NCBI GenBank assembly: GCA_013398615.1
Contig: VZSR01003805.1
Coordinates: 3,769,681 to 3,833,680, forward strand
From: Brachypodius melanocephalos
Taxonomy: Eukaryota; Chordata; Aves; Passeriformes; Pycnonotidae
Length of the DNA: 64,000 nucleotides
Direction of reading: 5' to 3'
In this document: positions 1-12,800 of the stretch, in pieces
Layout: each line of letters begins with the position of its first letter
How positions within the stretch are numbered: the first letter of the stretch is position 1
Translations under genes and position numbers: made by a program
Notes under the pieces: model-generated
Told to the model about the DNA's origin: nothing
The model's database searches: none
What the model saw: only the letters and a program-made list of their open reading frames with translations

Positions 1-2198
1 CCTCTGAAGAGAGTAAGAAGTGAAATAAAGTAGCAAAACAACAGGTTTCAGGATAGCTTGGTCTAAAACTGAGTATGAAACAGTACCTTGTTCTAGTAGA
101 TAGTAAAACAGAAGGTGGAACTCAACACTGACAAAAGAAAGGAATAGTTCTTTAGTGGAGGGATATTTTGGATTCACCTTCTACAATTCCAAAACTGCTG
201 TTACATCTCCATACATGTCTATAAAAATGTCTATTTAATGGTATATGGTAATCAAAATGGTAAACACAATTATTGGGAATTATTAGGTAAGGAAATGAGC
301 ATCAATATGTCAATGTATAAAACCACAGAGTTTGTCCTGTCTCAAAAACATTACATCAGAACTAAGCAAGGTACAGTAAAGGTGAAGAGCTATAATCCAA
401 TGTATAGTATATAGAGTTTTTGTAAAGCCTAAATAGACTAGGCCACTTCAGCTTTAAAAAAACAATTATAACCATAGGGAGATATAAATAGACATATATA
501 AAATAAAGGACATGGAAAAGGTAAATATAAAACAATTATTTTTCCTAAAGAAGAACTTAGGAATCACAGTGATCGGGGACAGACTTAAACCAAGTTAATA
601 TATTGTTTTAATTCAAATATTTTAATTTAGAATAGGCTTGAGGTTGATTTGTATTCCACTTGGAACATGCTTTTATTCTGAGAAATGACATTTTAGCATG
701 GACCTGTATGTGTGCACACTGATGGCAACACAGCACACGTAACAGGTATGTAAGCTTTGCTCATCATCTTGCTAATCTGTTTATCTCACCTTACTGCCTT
801 GTATATGAGTGTAGTTTAATGGAGTCTTCATATGTAAATTAAAATACACAGCACAGTGTTTACTGTGGTTACAGTACATATACAACCACACACTTATTCT
901 GATCTTAAGGTTACTGCTGCTCTCTGTCAAAAAAAGCCAGTATCAAATTTATCAGAAATAGTGATTTTGTGAAGCTGGTATTTGCTCCTAGCAGAAGATT
1001 AGGGCCCCAACATATTTTATTCAGTTAGCCCAACAGTAAAAAGGTTCTTCATTCTTAATTACTTATTCAAGCCCCCAAAACAACATTCTAGAGTGTTTAT
1101 TAAAATCAAACAGCTAGTCCTAGGGAAGAAAGTTATTGCTTTTTGCATGAGGACATGGTTATACAGTGAATTTCTTAATCTCAATTACCTCCTGTGTAAC
1201 TGGATTACAGAGGAAAATATTAACATGAGTAATTTGTTTTGCTGATGTGCAACTCTAATTTTGAGCTTTCTAACAATACAATAGGTCTTAGTCTAAAAAA
1301 TAATTAGTAAGGTCTATGGCTAAGCCAGCCAATTAATTTGATTTACACTCATTCATCTGAACTGAAGGTGACTATCAACCCCAGGCAGAAAGCCCTGATT
1401 TTATTTCAGCAGCTAAGTAAAAGCTAAGATCTCAAAGGAAGAACCATGCACAAAAAATTATTCCATGTAAGATTAATGTTTCAAGAACTGACCTACCCCA
1501 GAGCATCAGTTGCAAAGGTAGCAGAGAGGATTACAGGAATACCAGCATATCCATGACATTCTTCTAACTGGAGCTGATTCAGAAAAACAGATCTAGGAAT
1601 TAATCTTTGCATTCTTTCACATTGGAAGAAAACTAGTGCAGCTATTTGTGACAGAAGTTCTACTATATTCTATTAAGAGAATAGAAAGTACAGAGGCACA
1701 CGTTGCAATGGATGTGCAAGTATGCTGGCATAATCCTAGAAAAAGATGCAATAACTAATGCAATGTAATATTTAATCAAATAATTAAATATACAACAAAT
1801 TGGAGCTAATAAGATCCATTTCCAATAGAGCTGGGTGAATAACTGAAGTAGGATGAATAATTCAAGTAGGAAAATTCTGAAGTCACATAAATGTGATAAC
1901 TGCTGTTTTCTTACATTTGTTTCCTTTTTTGACACCTCTGGACCTACCACACACTGTAGTTTTTGGAAAATAGACTTTGTAATGGCACATTAATGAACTT
2001 CTATGATGCTACTATTTTATCATATCATTCCTTTTTATATTGAAGATACAATAAAACATTTTTAAATTTGAAATGCCAAAATATGGAACTGCCCAGTTTT
2101 ATTTTGATGTTAGTATTTTGTCAGCTATTGCTTTTTCCAGCAATATTCCAATTAAGACAACACCCTGCATTAGCCCAATCCCTTTTCACAGAAGCCTC

Positions 2199-2478
2199 CA
2201 GGTTGGGAAAGACCTTTAAGGTCATCAAGCCCAATCATAGCCCCATCACTGACAAGTCCACCACTGCATTAAGTGTTACAAGTCCATTAAGTGTTACATC
2301 TACACATCTTTAAAATACCTTCAGGGATGGCGACTCCACCACTTTCCTGGCTAGACTGTTCCAGTCCTTGACAACCCTTTTGGTCCAGAAATTTTTCCTA
2401 ATGTCCAACCTAAACCTCCCCTACTGCACCTTGAGGCAGTTTTCTCTTGTCACTTGTTTCCTGTGAAGAGAGACTGAA
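2199..2478 (-). mobile_element. CR1 LINE 3' fragment
   Basis: Reads as the reverse complement of a CR1 3' end: 'ggttgggaaagacctttaag', 'gatggcgactccaccacttt', 'agaaatttttcctaatgtcc' and 'cttgtcacttgtttcctg'. It is 5'-truncated, as most CR1 copies are. A 13-nt piece is duplicated in tandem inside it (2268-2280 and 2286-2298). No coding capacity. Confidence 0.9.
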
Positions 2479-4779
2479 ACATTTCACCACCACCACCACC
2501 ATATGAGCAAGGAAACAACAGTTCAGATTTGCTGTGGAAGCCAAGTCAATTTTTTTTCTGGTAGGATTGTTTTTACATCAAACCATGTTTTCCAATTATT
2601 TTTAATGTTTTGATACATTTTGTAATGTACCTGATCTAGTGCACATTGTGTATACAGTAAACATTCATAGCACCTGATTTAATTAATATTCAGCTTGTCT
2701 GTTTATTGTGCATTTCCTCTTGCTGCAATTTTTAAATTTCCACTCATAGAAATTCTCAGTCTCTCTTTTCTTCTTCCTTCCGTAATACAACCCTGTCTTT
2801 CTCACATCCCTGTCAGGATGGCTGTAGTGAAAATGTACAGATTCTTCTGGCAGGCCCATTTCCAGTGGATATCAGGAATGGTAGAGTGGGTGAGATTGGA
2901 TATCGAGTATCAGATACCTAAGTATCCTGTTATTCATAAATCCTACTTGATGTAGGGTCTCTTGATTGGCATAAGAAGTTTTCAAGGGTCCTTAAAGTGA
3001 AAGGACATCAGCAAAGTGGGAGATTATGATAATGTTTGTCAGTTAATATCTAGCTAACACATGCAGTATGATGTTGCTCTATATATGAGTTTTATCACCA
3101 CATGGAGAAGAAAAAAAATCTCTTACTGCCTATACATTACTATTTGCTGCTAAGTAAAAATACTGCTTTTGATTCCAACAGCTATGGATTTGAAGGTAGC
3201 CACACTAACATTAAGGATGACAGCTATTCAGCCACATAGGAACACATTTTCATGAATAAGGTACTCAGGATTTGCTCTAGTGTATTGTTTTCTCTATGCT
3301 TATCTCAAACACTCTCCCTTTTTGCCTCCTTGACTTACAGTAGCTAAATAAGAGACATGTTTTGCATAATGAAAAGGCAAAAGAGATTAACTCTAGGTTT
3401 CCTTTGCCTGAAGTATTTTGTCAAGTCCCATTTCAAGGAGTAAAATCTTCTTAACATTACGACTTTGAAGGAATTCTTTCCAGCATTCAGGTCATGACCC
3501 CTCTCAGATATATCTTCAGATGAGCATGAGTTTGAAACTTAACTTGTAGTTTCCATGAGTTATATTGCCAGCTGATTTTGAGGGATTTAGGACCCAGTTA
3601 AAGCAAATAGCTCTGATACTGCTTTAAAGAATTTCTCAATGACTGTTTGCAACATACCCTATTTCTTACATTGCTTCTGGATAGGATATGAAATGCTGGA
3701 GGTGACATTTTTTATAATTCTTTAAGAAAGCTGTGGTATAAATACTTTATATATATACACATACAAACTCCCAAAGTCTGTAAATAGATATATATTTTTG
3801 GTGAATACAGCAGAAATAGCAACTCTCATGTTTAGAAGGAAATGATTTTTCAGGAGTTCCTGCTATCTTCCTGCTAAGTTTGAGCAGAGAAGTCTCATCT
3901 CTACATCAAATTCAGTTCAGGGAAGCAGCTGTGATTTTGCTGGTGTCCAGTATATTGTCATGTTCTGCAACATGTTCTGGTATGTGGCACTGCAGGATGA
4001 TGTCTTAAAAAACTCTCTATTGTACCTATCCTGAGTTTCAGCCTCTTGTTAGAAAGAGAATTAGAATAAGTGGAAGGAAAAAACTACATCAAGATTCCAT
4101 AGGAATGAAGAGAAAGCTGCTTTTTATGCTATTTTCTCTATTTGACAAAAATAAGGCAACCCTATTCCTACACTAAATTTTTTATAAATTCCTTTTCTCT
4201 CTGCTTAGTCATTTTGCCTGTAAATTTTTCAATAGCCAAACAGGATATAAAAAGAAATAACTCCAGATCACTTATCACCACTATAGTGTTAATATAAACT
4301 GTCATGTTAAATCACCAGACGGTGAAGGTGGGTAAGGTAGGCATTTGTAAAGGATTACATTTGGTTATTCCCAAAGAAACACAGGAACTCTCTATATGTT
4401 CCTTTTATTAAAAATGAGGGGTTTTCCTAGTTAATGAGAAAATAGAACAAATAGATTGTTGATATCAAGGTGGAACTTTTCATCTATACAATGATAGAAA
4501 AAACAGATTTTTTTTCTACACTTTTAAAAGATAATGATGAAGCACAACAAATAAGGTAAAAATCTTACCATAAAAGAGACAATCTGTAGAAAAATAAGTT
4601 TTTATAATTTATTTAAAGCTAAAAGGGAGAAGAAAATCTTTCTTCTGACACTGTTCAGGCAGTTCATGTGATTCACTTAAGGAGGGAAGCATATGCCATA
4701 AAGAAGGCAGTAGAAACAAAGCCAAGCTATTTTAATTTGACAAAACCCAACAAAACAAAACCAAAACCCTGATGTACAG

Positions 4780-5180
4780 TCATGCTACGAAATGGAGCAT
4801 CAGAAGTGGCTGGAAGCTCCAGGCTGCCCGGTGACCCTTCCCAGTGGCGGCGCCCATCCCGCCCTCCCCGGGAACGGGTCCCGCTCCGCCCCCTGGCGGC
4901 AGCGCTGCTCAGCGCAGGGAGGCGCCGCTTGCACCAACCTCCGCCCCAACATTCCAAACATTCGCAGCTCAGCACGGCTGTTCTTACCGCCAAGATATTC
5001 ACCGTCATGGAGTGCAACATGGTAATCCTCCCTGCAAAAGCATTTTCCAGCGCTCAAACCCTCCACGTTATTAGAACAATAGAATTACACTGACAGTTGT
5101 TGTTTCTGGCAGTCGCACCGTCCGTGGTAGTGTTGAAACGAGGTTTGCAGATTTGTTCCGCAGGTTAAGTGGCGTAGAGG
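4780..5180. promoter_or_regulatory. isolated CpG-rich patch
   Basis: About 400 bp in which CpG and GC content rise sharply above the AT-rich flanks. The densest part is 4835-4960, with a second CpG cluster at 5113-5175. Short overlapping open frames on both strands are by-products of base composition. It could be a distal promoter, an upstream untranslated exon of the next gene, or an insulator. The role is inferred. Confidence 0.5.
4886..4904. promoter_or_regulatory. CTCF-like binding site
   Basis: The sequence CCGCCCCCTGGCGGCAGCG closely matches the CTCF core (CGCCCCCTGGTGGC-type, the reverse complement of CCACCAGGGGGCG). It lies in the densest part of the CpG patch. Motif match only; occupancy is not shown. 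Confidence 0.5.
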
Positions 5181-8100
5181 CTGCTTCTTTATTCAGCACT
5201 TACTGCCTCAGACTCCCACTTCTGAAGCGTTCATTTGTCCATGTCTCTGTCAAATGTTTAAAATACTTACCAATTATGTAACACAAATTAAATCACGGTG
5301 GTTTCAGATCTGTCCTAGGAAAACTGCATTAGCCAGTTCATGCATTATGCTCCCACTGCCAGCTTACTCACAAACAAGTATAGCATAAGTTCATCTTATA
5401 TTTACTTGCAAAACAGTGCTCTCAGAGATTGTTAAGAGAACATTAAGACTTAATACTAGGATTACATAGCAGAAAGCTTTAGGAAATACATATATTCCAT
5501 TTCCATTCATACTAAAATGAGTGATGGCAACAAAAAGCAAGGCAGGAGATAGTGAAGGAATAATAAAATAGATACTTTAATGTAACTGCTTATGAGTAGC
5601 TTGGGCAATGGCAGACAAAGCCAAAAATGACCTTTTAAAAAAGTTATCATCTACCCATTTAATTAGGTGACAATACAAAAGACTCGTCTCTTTGGGACGC
5701 AGAAGTTACCCCTTATTTTGGGAGAGAACACAACTATCAAGAGTTTAGTTGATTTTTGAAGACTTAATTCCTGCAACTTCTTTCAGCTAACAAGTAGCAT
5801 GACACATACCTGCAAGACATTCTATAGTATTTGAGAAGCTGAGAGTTGCAAAAAAGTTCTTGAAATATTAAAGTGTTCAAAAATATCTTCCATAAACTTC
5901 AAAATCAGAACAATTTTAATTTTTATATAAGCAAGCTAAAATACCTAAAACTGTAAACAGCTGTAACCACAGAGCTTTTATTTACCTGCAATCTTTATGC
6001 TTTTTCCTAATTTTACTGAGAAACAAAGCTTTGTTTCTCCAGCAAAGACCACTATTTCTATCCAAGTTTTGCATCCCTTAACACCGATTACCGATTAAGC
6101 ATGATCTTTGCGCTGCCTGTGCTCTCAGGTTTCCTGCTGTCACTAAAATGAGGACGTCACTGCACCGCTGGGAGCCGCTCATGAGCCTCAGCATTAGAGC
6201 TCTGCTTCAGCACTACAAAGCCTGCCACTGGGTTCACAATGAGGCACAGGAAATGGGGCTGCTATTCAAAAGCCAGTCAGCAGAAGTGAAGTGGCATGGG
6301 CTGGAATTAAAAAAAGATAAGGTTGTATTGCGGGTCTGTCAAAAAACTCATTTCCCTACTGGGAGGGGTGAACTAGTGGATTTCACAGCAAATGTCCACA
6401 ATTTCATTGATACTTAACAGATCAGTAAGGTGATGTTCTGTTCTTACAGTAGAGAAAAAGACATTCATTTATTCCAGCTGAACTGGAATCTGATGTACTC
6501 TCTATAATGTGCAGATGACAACAGTGAGCTGAACATCCACTTGAAGCATTTTGTGAATGTTTTAAGAACGAGATCAATGCGAGCACATTATTTTATATAG
6601 AAACCATTGAGTCCATCATTACTTACCTGAAATCTGGTCACTGTAGGGAGTTTGCTTCTGCAATACTTACATACATTTGGTACTCTTGGAATTGTAGATG
6701 CTTAATAAAAGTCTTTACCTTTATTATCACATTCTCCTTACATTTATTATAAAATTATTTTGAATAAAGATAACCATTATCATGGCAGACATAGGAAGTT
6801 TTCTGCAGCTAGCACATCTCCTTAAGAGATCACTTGTGATCCCAGATTAAGACTCCCAAATAATTCCCTAAGTGAGACAGTGTACAAACAGACATGGCTA
6901 ATGGAACTGGGAAATAAAGGACTTTGGCAGAAGGTGCCTGAGCAGGTATGATCTCTACAAAACTCCCTCTTCACCAGGCCTTTTATAAGTAATACTATAA
7001 GGCCACAGAATTTTGATTTAAAACTGATGCTTACCAACGAAGTTAGTGTTGCAGTAAGAACTGGAACAGCACACGCCAGAAAGATTCAGTGACCAAGCCT
7101 GGGAAAGGGCACAGCCTCTTTCAGGTGAGCTGATGTGAAAGCTTGATTAGACATTAAACCAGCATTTCTGAACAAGATGAAGAGTGTTAAGCTAAACTGC
7201 AGATAAGTTTAAACTTCCATAGAAAATATAAAACAAAACATGGTAACAGTTTTCCTACTGGACTTCTGGAATCAGTTTTCTATATACAATGAAGTTCTCC
7301 AAACTATCTTCCATATAGGTCTTTGCAGAATAAAAGCAGGATGCTCTACTGATAGTACAAACTTCCTGTCTAGGAGGTTATGAACACCAGCAGAGCCCTG
7401 AGGATAAATTAAGCCTTTTTTTTTAAATTCTGAAGCTTTTCACAACTACATTTAGTATAACCTGTTAGAGCTTAGTTTAACTTTGTACTTTCAAACATTA
7501 ATAAATGAAATCTCCCTCTGCAGTTTTTTTCAATACCAAAACACCTTTCACGTGAATGACACAGTACTATCACTCTCAGTATTGTCAAGCTCACAACCAA
7601 GCACACCTCCTCTGAACTCTGCACAGGTGATGTTCACTACTGTACAACAGCCATGAAGTAGAAATGTATTCAGTTATAATGAAGTGCTAGGAAGTGACAC
7701 TCTGAATTTCAACAACTGTACTGAGAAGGGTCGGTTTGGGCTGTTATTTTGGATTTCGTATGCAATTGTTTTTTCTCAAAAAACCCCAAGTTTTAGTTTA
7801 TGCAGTAAAAAACCCCAGGCATTTGATATTGCTATTTATTTCTTTTTAAAAATTAGATAATTCTCAATGTAATATTCTAGCAACATGCTACTAAGCACTC
7901 TATACATTCCTTCTTCAGAATAATTCCAACTAGATCTTAGCAAGAATAAACCAAGTAAGAATTACTTTAATAGTACCAACTAGAGTTAAACCAGAGAACT
8001 CCTCCCCTGAATCTGACATTATATTTATGTGAAATTGCACCACACATATTTAATACTGTGTTGTCTTATATAACTATTCAAATACAAATGTTTCATTTCC

Positions 8101-9086
8101 TCTAATAGAAACACTGTGTGTATATTTTTTCATCTAATTCAGAATAATAAAATTAAAAATTCCATGGGCATTAAGAAGTGTTTCAAATAGGGTTTCATAT
8201 GGCAGGCTCTAAAATTGTGCCTGAACCAGTCTTCCACAGAGTTCTTGATTAAAATCTACACATTTTCAATAACTATTTCCAGTAGTGCAAATTATGTGTC
8301 CTCCAAAAAGTTTTAATGAAAACCATTTTAATTAAAACTGGTTTGACAACCTGAATATGCAAAGTCAAACCACAGCATACTAAATACTTTTTGAGATTTG
8401 CTCACTTATCTACAAACAGAACTTCCCTCCAACATCCCATGGAGCAGAAACAATTGTGGCAGCAATTAAAAGATTTTCATTTGTCAGATTCAAGGTCACT
8501 ATTCAGTCAGTTTTACTTCCAGGAAAGACAATCTCTTACAGGCATGTATGGTTTTTTATGTTGTTTCCTAAATTGTTTAGAAGCACACTTATAGTCTCTG
8601 TTTTACAGTGTTGTGCTTTTTTACTTTTTCATCTGTACCGGCTTTTAGCTGAAAATTATTGTTCAATTTGTACAAATCACCCATAATTTAAACTGTATAA
8701 TTACATTTCATGTAATCTCACAATTTCATTGGGTAATTAGGTGATTCTCTACAGCTTTTTTATAAAAAAAAAAAGCAATATACAACTAATGAAATCCCAG
8801 TAGGATTTTTTTCCCTCACAAGCACTGACATTACTTATTTAAACACACTGAACCAAATCCTTGGGCATGTCTGATGAGTTGTGCAGGAATCAGACATGCA
8901 TGCAAAATGGTTCAACGCTCACCTGTCACAAAGGGCCAGATCTTATATCAGGGCTATATCCTCTTCAAAGAGAAAAATAAAGTGTGAATGTCTAAATTAC
9001 ATCAGCTGTACAGATACAGTGGACCTTCACGCAGAAGGAAAGCCCAGTAATATGCCCTCTTATTTAAATTCTCCAGAATTTGCTAT

Positions 9087-9092
9087 TTTATT
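9087..9092 (-). terminator. candidate BLTP3B polyadenylation signal (AATAAA)
   Basis: First canonical AATAAA on the minus strand after the stop codon, which would give a 3' UTR of roughly 0.6 kb (9.1-9.7 kb). ATTAAA variants at 9542-9547 and 9204-9209, and another AATAAA at 7835-7840, are alternatives. The true end cannot be chosen without transcript data. Confidence 0.3.
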
Positions 9093-9709
9093 TTAGGAGC
9101 ACATATGGAAAGGATATACGGAACTCTATAGCACCAGAGGATTATGCTTAAAATCCTCTCAGGGAAAATTACACTGAATGTAGGGCCAGTTTAGGGCTGG
9201 TATTTTAATTTTCAGTAGCTATACTATTCTAGAGATCTAGCCTGTATCATCATAGTGCAAATGTAACCTCTTGTATAGGTATCTTCTTGCAATCAAACAA
9301 CATAACCTTAGAAAGAGAGGTACACTTTGTTAGTGAGGCATGGTACATGGACTCTGTACATGCACCTTCTTTCATTGCTGAACCATCCACTTTTCAGAAA
9401 ACATTTTAAAAATAACATTTCTTTTGATAATATTAAAAGTAGATGATATGATTTTTTCCCTCAGTAAATTAATAAAGTACAGTATAAACTGATTGTTCCA
9501 AAGTCATTTGAGTTTAAAATGGGTTGAGAAAAGTTACAATGTTTAATGATAATTTCAGAATTTGGTTCACAAAATTTTTTTTTTGTAATGAGAAAACTTT
9601 ATAAGCAAAAAAACCCCACATTTTCAAGTGATTTGCAGACAGTATTTCAGGTGCCACCACCACCTGCAGTTATGATGATGATGATGCTTTGCACCAACAG
9701 AACACCGTC

Positions 9710-9835
9710 CTACTGATGTTCAACATTCATCTTCTTCATGTGATGAAGCAGGGCATCTTTTTCCATTTGAACCTCAGCAAGAGCCATTTTGGCTTTGGCT
9801 AGTTCCTGTTTGAGACATTCATTTTCTTCAATAAG
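9710..9835 (-). CDS. BLTP3B: BLTP3B last coding exon 21, residues 1411-1451 and stop
   Basis: Acceptor GATCATTTCAG. Encodes LIEENECLKQELAKAKMAL and VQMEKDALLHHMKKMN, then VEHQ and TAG. Heptad-like spacing of Leu, Ile and Met predicts a short coiled coil, which matches the terminal coiled coil of the family. The 3' UTR begins at 9709 and runs toward lower coordinates. Confidence 0.95.
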   Translation of the reverse strand, partial: LIEENECLKQELAKAKMALAEVQMEKDALLHHMKKMNVEHQ

Positions 9836-12800
9836 CTGAAATGATCAGGTTAGAAAAGAAAGCTATTAGTAGTATAACTCCACACTGATGACTTTTTCCA
9901 TTACAGTAACTTTTAAAATACCAAATGCTCCCATTCACTGCTGGGCAGAGGTTTGCCCAGGCTGAGTCAATTGCACCTCATTCTCAGTCAGTGAGTGTAG
10001 AACACAGAGAGAGTTCTGGAGTAGAATTGAAATGACCCAAGATTCTGAGCTCTAGGCACAGATTCTTACCCAGTGAGAAAAACATCCAAATTAATGTGTG
10101 GGTTCTGTCATCATCCATTCAAAATCTGGCTAAGATAGATCACTAAGGATCTGATCTGACCAAACAGTCAAGTCTGTTGTCTTTCGCAGTTGTGTTGTAC
10201 AGGAATGAGGGAGATGAGGAGAAGAAAACTCCCTTATAAAACTCCCTCTGATGTAAAGGAAAAGAGTCAGTATGTAGTGTATTACTACACTATTTAGAAA
10301 GCAGTATTGAATTGCTGAACCACACTGAAATATCCACGATCCATATTTTCCATCTCAAACAGATTTCTAAACAGAAGTGTATTACAGGCGCACCCCTAGA
10401 CAGCCTTACAATTATGATTAATAATGATTGTAACATAATTTTGAGGTGGCAAAGTGAAGTCAAAATGAATTCTTAATACCTCATTTTTAAGGAAGTCAGA
10501 TGAATCCCCGCTTGATTTAGAAGGTCTGGGTGTTTCCCAAGTAGTTTGCGTGGCTTGGTCTTGTGTTAGATGTTCAACAGATCCCACTGCTTGCTGCAAT
10601 GTACTGCTTGAATTCTTCATCTTTGACACATCATTTACTTTTTGACTGTCTGTATTACAGAAATAGGGTGCACGGGTTTTGTAAAAAAATTTTTTAAGCT
10701 TTATTCTTATCAGTACAGAATTAAACCCACCTAAAACAAATATACTTACAATATTAAGTACATTCATATTTGCCTCTCAAAATCAAATTTAAGAATAAAA
10801 TTTAATTAAAACTCATAACCTTTCAGAGGAAGAAAGAAACAATATGTAACTTCCAGCCTGAAGAAAATAAACACATTTTTATACCAACCTGTACCATCAT
10901 CACAGAATATGCACTCTGAATAATCAGGAGTTTGAGAACTATTAATATTGCTATTAACATACTGTCTCCAGGTTTCTCTGAACACTGCATTTACATTTAA
11001 AGGCATAGTGAGATAAATCTGCAGAACCAAGATTTAAATTAGAAAATAACTTTAATTACTTGGCATTAAAGAAACTTTCTAGCATTTGTAACTGAAGTGC
11101 ACTATAACATCTGCTAAAATATACTGTTGTACATCAAGGGAAGAAGTCAGGGTCATGGTTTTACAGTAATTTCTACTACTACCTGCAACAGAGAACAACA
11201 AAGACAGTAACCACCTTGGTAATCTGTAAAGAAATGCTATTTTTTTGTTTGCTTTGTAGCAACAAAGGAACCCTAAACTTATCATGATGGAGTGATATGC
11301 ACTGATGAAGCATATCCTGATGACATTATAAGCATATTTTTATTTCTCCCAGGTTGATTCAACTGTGGGTTCTCACAGCCAATCCAGTATTCAAAAAGGT
11401 GATCTTCCTTTTTGTGACTACATTTAGATTTATGGCATATGGCAACACAGCTTACACAAGTTACCATCAGTTATCTTTTCATAATTAGTCACATGCACGC
11501 ACAAAGGAAAAAAAACAACAAGATATAGAATTGAGATATCAAGGTACAGGAACATACAAACCTCTAATGAGAAAAGTGCCATCATCATTTCTTTCTATCC
11601 AGAGTATGTCAATATGCAGTTTTATGGGTACCAGGTCAGACGCCTTAAGACTGTCATCCTAAAAAATACACAAAATAAAATATGAGTTTACAAAGAAATA
11701 AAAAAATGATAATTAGGATGTTTCTTTAAACATAAGTGGATTTAATGAAACTTGAAAGGGAACGTTTCAGAACAGAATTTTCTAATGGGATCTCCACTAA
11801 ACTTTGGCTCCATTTTTTTCCCCCAGGGATCGTATTAAAGGCTCAAAATTATCTCTGGAGTAAGTCTGCTGAACTCAATATATAGTCCAGCTAAAATACT
11901 TCAAAGTGTTTTTACAGACATCTCAATAAGATTATACCCCAACTCAAGACATTTGTTAGCTCAGGAGCTCTCTGAGTCACAGATAAGAAGCCTGTGCTAT
12001 ATCTGATTTTCCCGTGAACTATTTAAAGATTGAATGGGTACAGCTATCATTCTTGAGCAGATCTTGTCTTTTCAGAATCTAGTTTGGGATGACAACAGCT
12101 GCAGTTTAGTTATACTACTGTATTTATCAGAAGAGAAACTTCACAAATTAATTCTTTGGGGTCTCCCCAGGAAGTCTTTATAGTTCATTATTCCTGTCAC
12201 ACAGAATAATGCAGCCAGTATAATCAGAAACTATACATATCAGCATTAAATGTGTACCAAGACAGCTGTTGAGATATAGCTTCCAAAGTTTCTTGAAACA
12301 GCATTGAGATTGCAGCAGAAAATGCAGACAATAAAATAATCTTTCTTAAATTCCTTCCTTGCCATGAAACAAACTGCATCAAGTCTCATGCAGAAGAAAT
12401 AAAAGAACATACTGCATTGAATAGCCAATGCAGCACACATTTGAACCATATCTTCTCACTCTGTAATACCCAACAACTCTACAGAAATAGAACCATCTCC
12501 ATGTGAAATTTGCAGTTTGTCAACCATCATGAGTAACTTCACCATGACTTGTGTGCACTGCTGAGTGAGCACTTTGGTGCTTCTCCTGCCAAATAGAATT
12601 TTGTTGCCTGTTTATTATTGTACATTCCCCATCTCAAGCAGCTGCTTTCTCAAGAACATTTTGCTTCAGTCTGCCTTCTTGCCAATAAACCAGCACAATC
12701 CTGGTTTTAAATGCAAATGACTGTATGTAAAGACTTTGCTATTTGCATTTGGACATTCATGTTTGTGATCCACTGAAATCTGAGGAACAGATCCACAGCT

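Larger units (their letters stand above)
1..9086. other. downstream flank of BLTP3B, no gene recognised
   Basis: AT-rich sequence with only short chance open frames. It contains a CR1 fragment (2199-2478) and a CpG-rich patch (4780-5180), both listed separately. In human the next gene on this side, on the same strand, is ANKS1B as I recall. None of its ankyrin, SAM or PTB coding sequence is visible here, so its exons are probably beyond the left edge. Confidence 0.6.

Noticed and set aside
6148..6417. Plus-strand 89-codon frame starting MRTSLHRWEPL
   Set aside because: It has mixed, protein-like composition, but I recognise no family and see no splice partners or promoter. Chance cannot be excluded.
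11005..11020. Alternative acceptor TTCTGCAG at about 11019 for the cassette exon
   Set aside because: In the phase left by exon 19 this entry meets a stop codon before any donor, so it cannot be a coding exon start.
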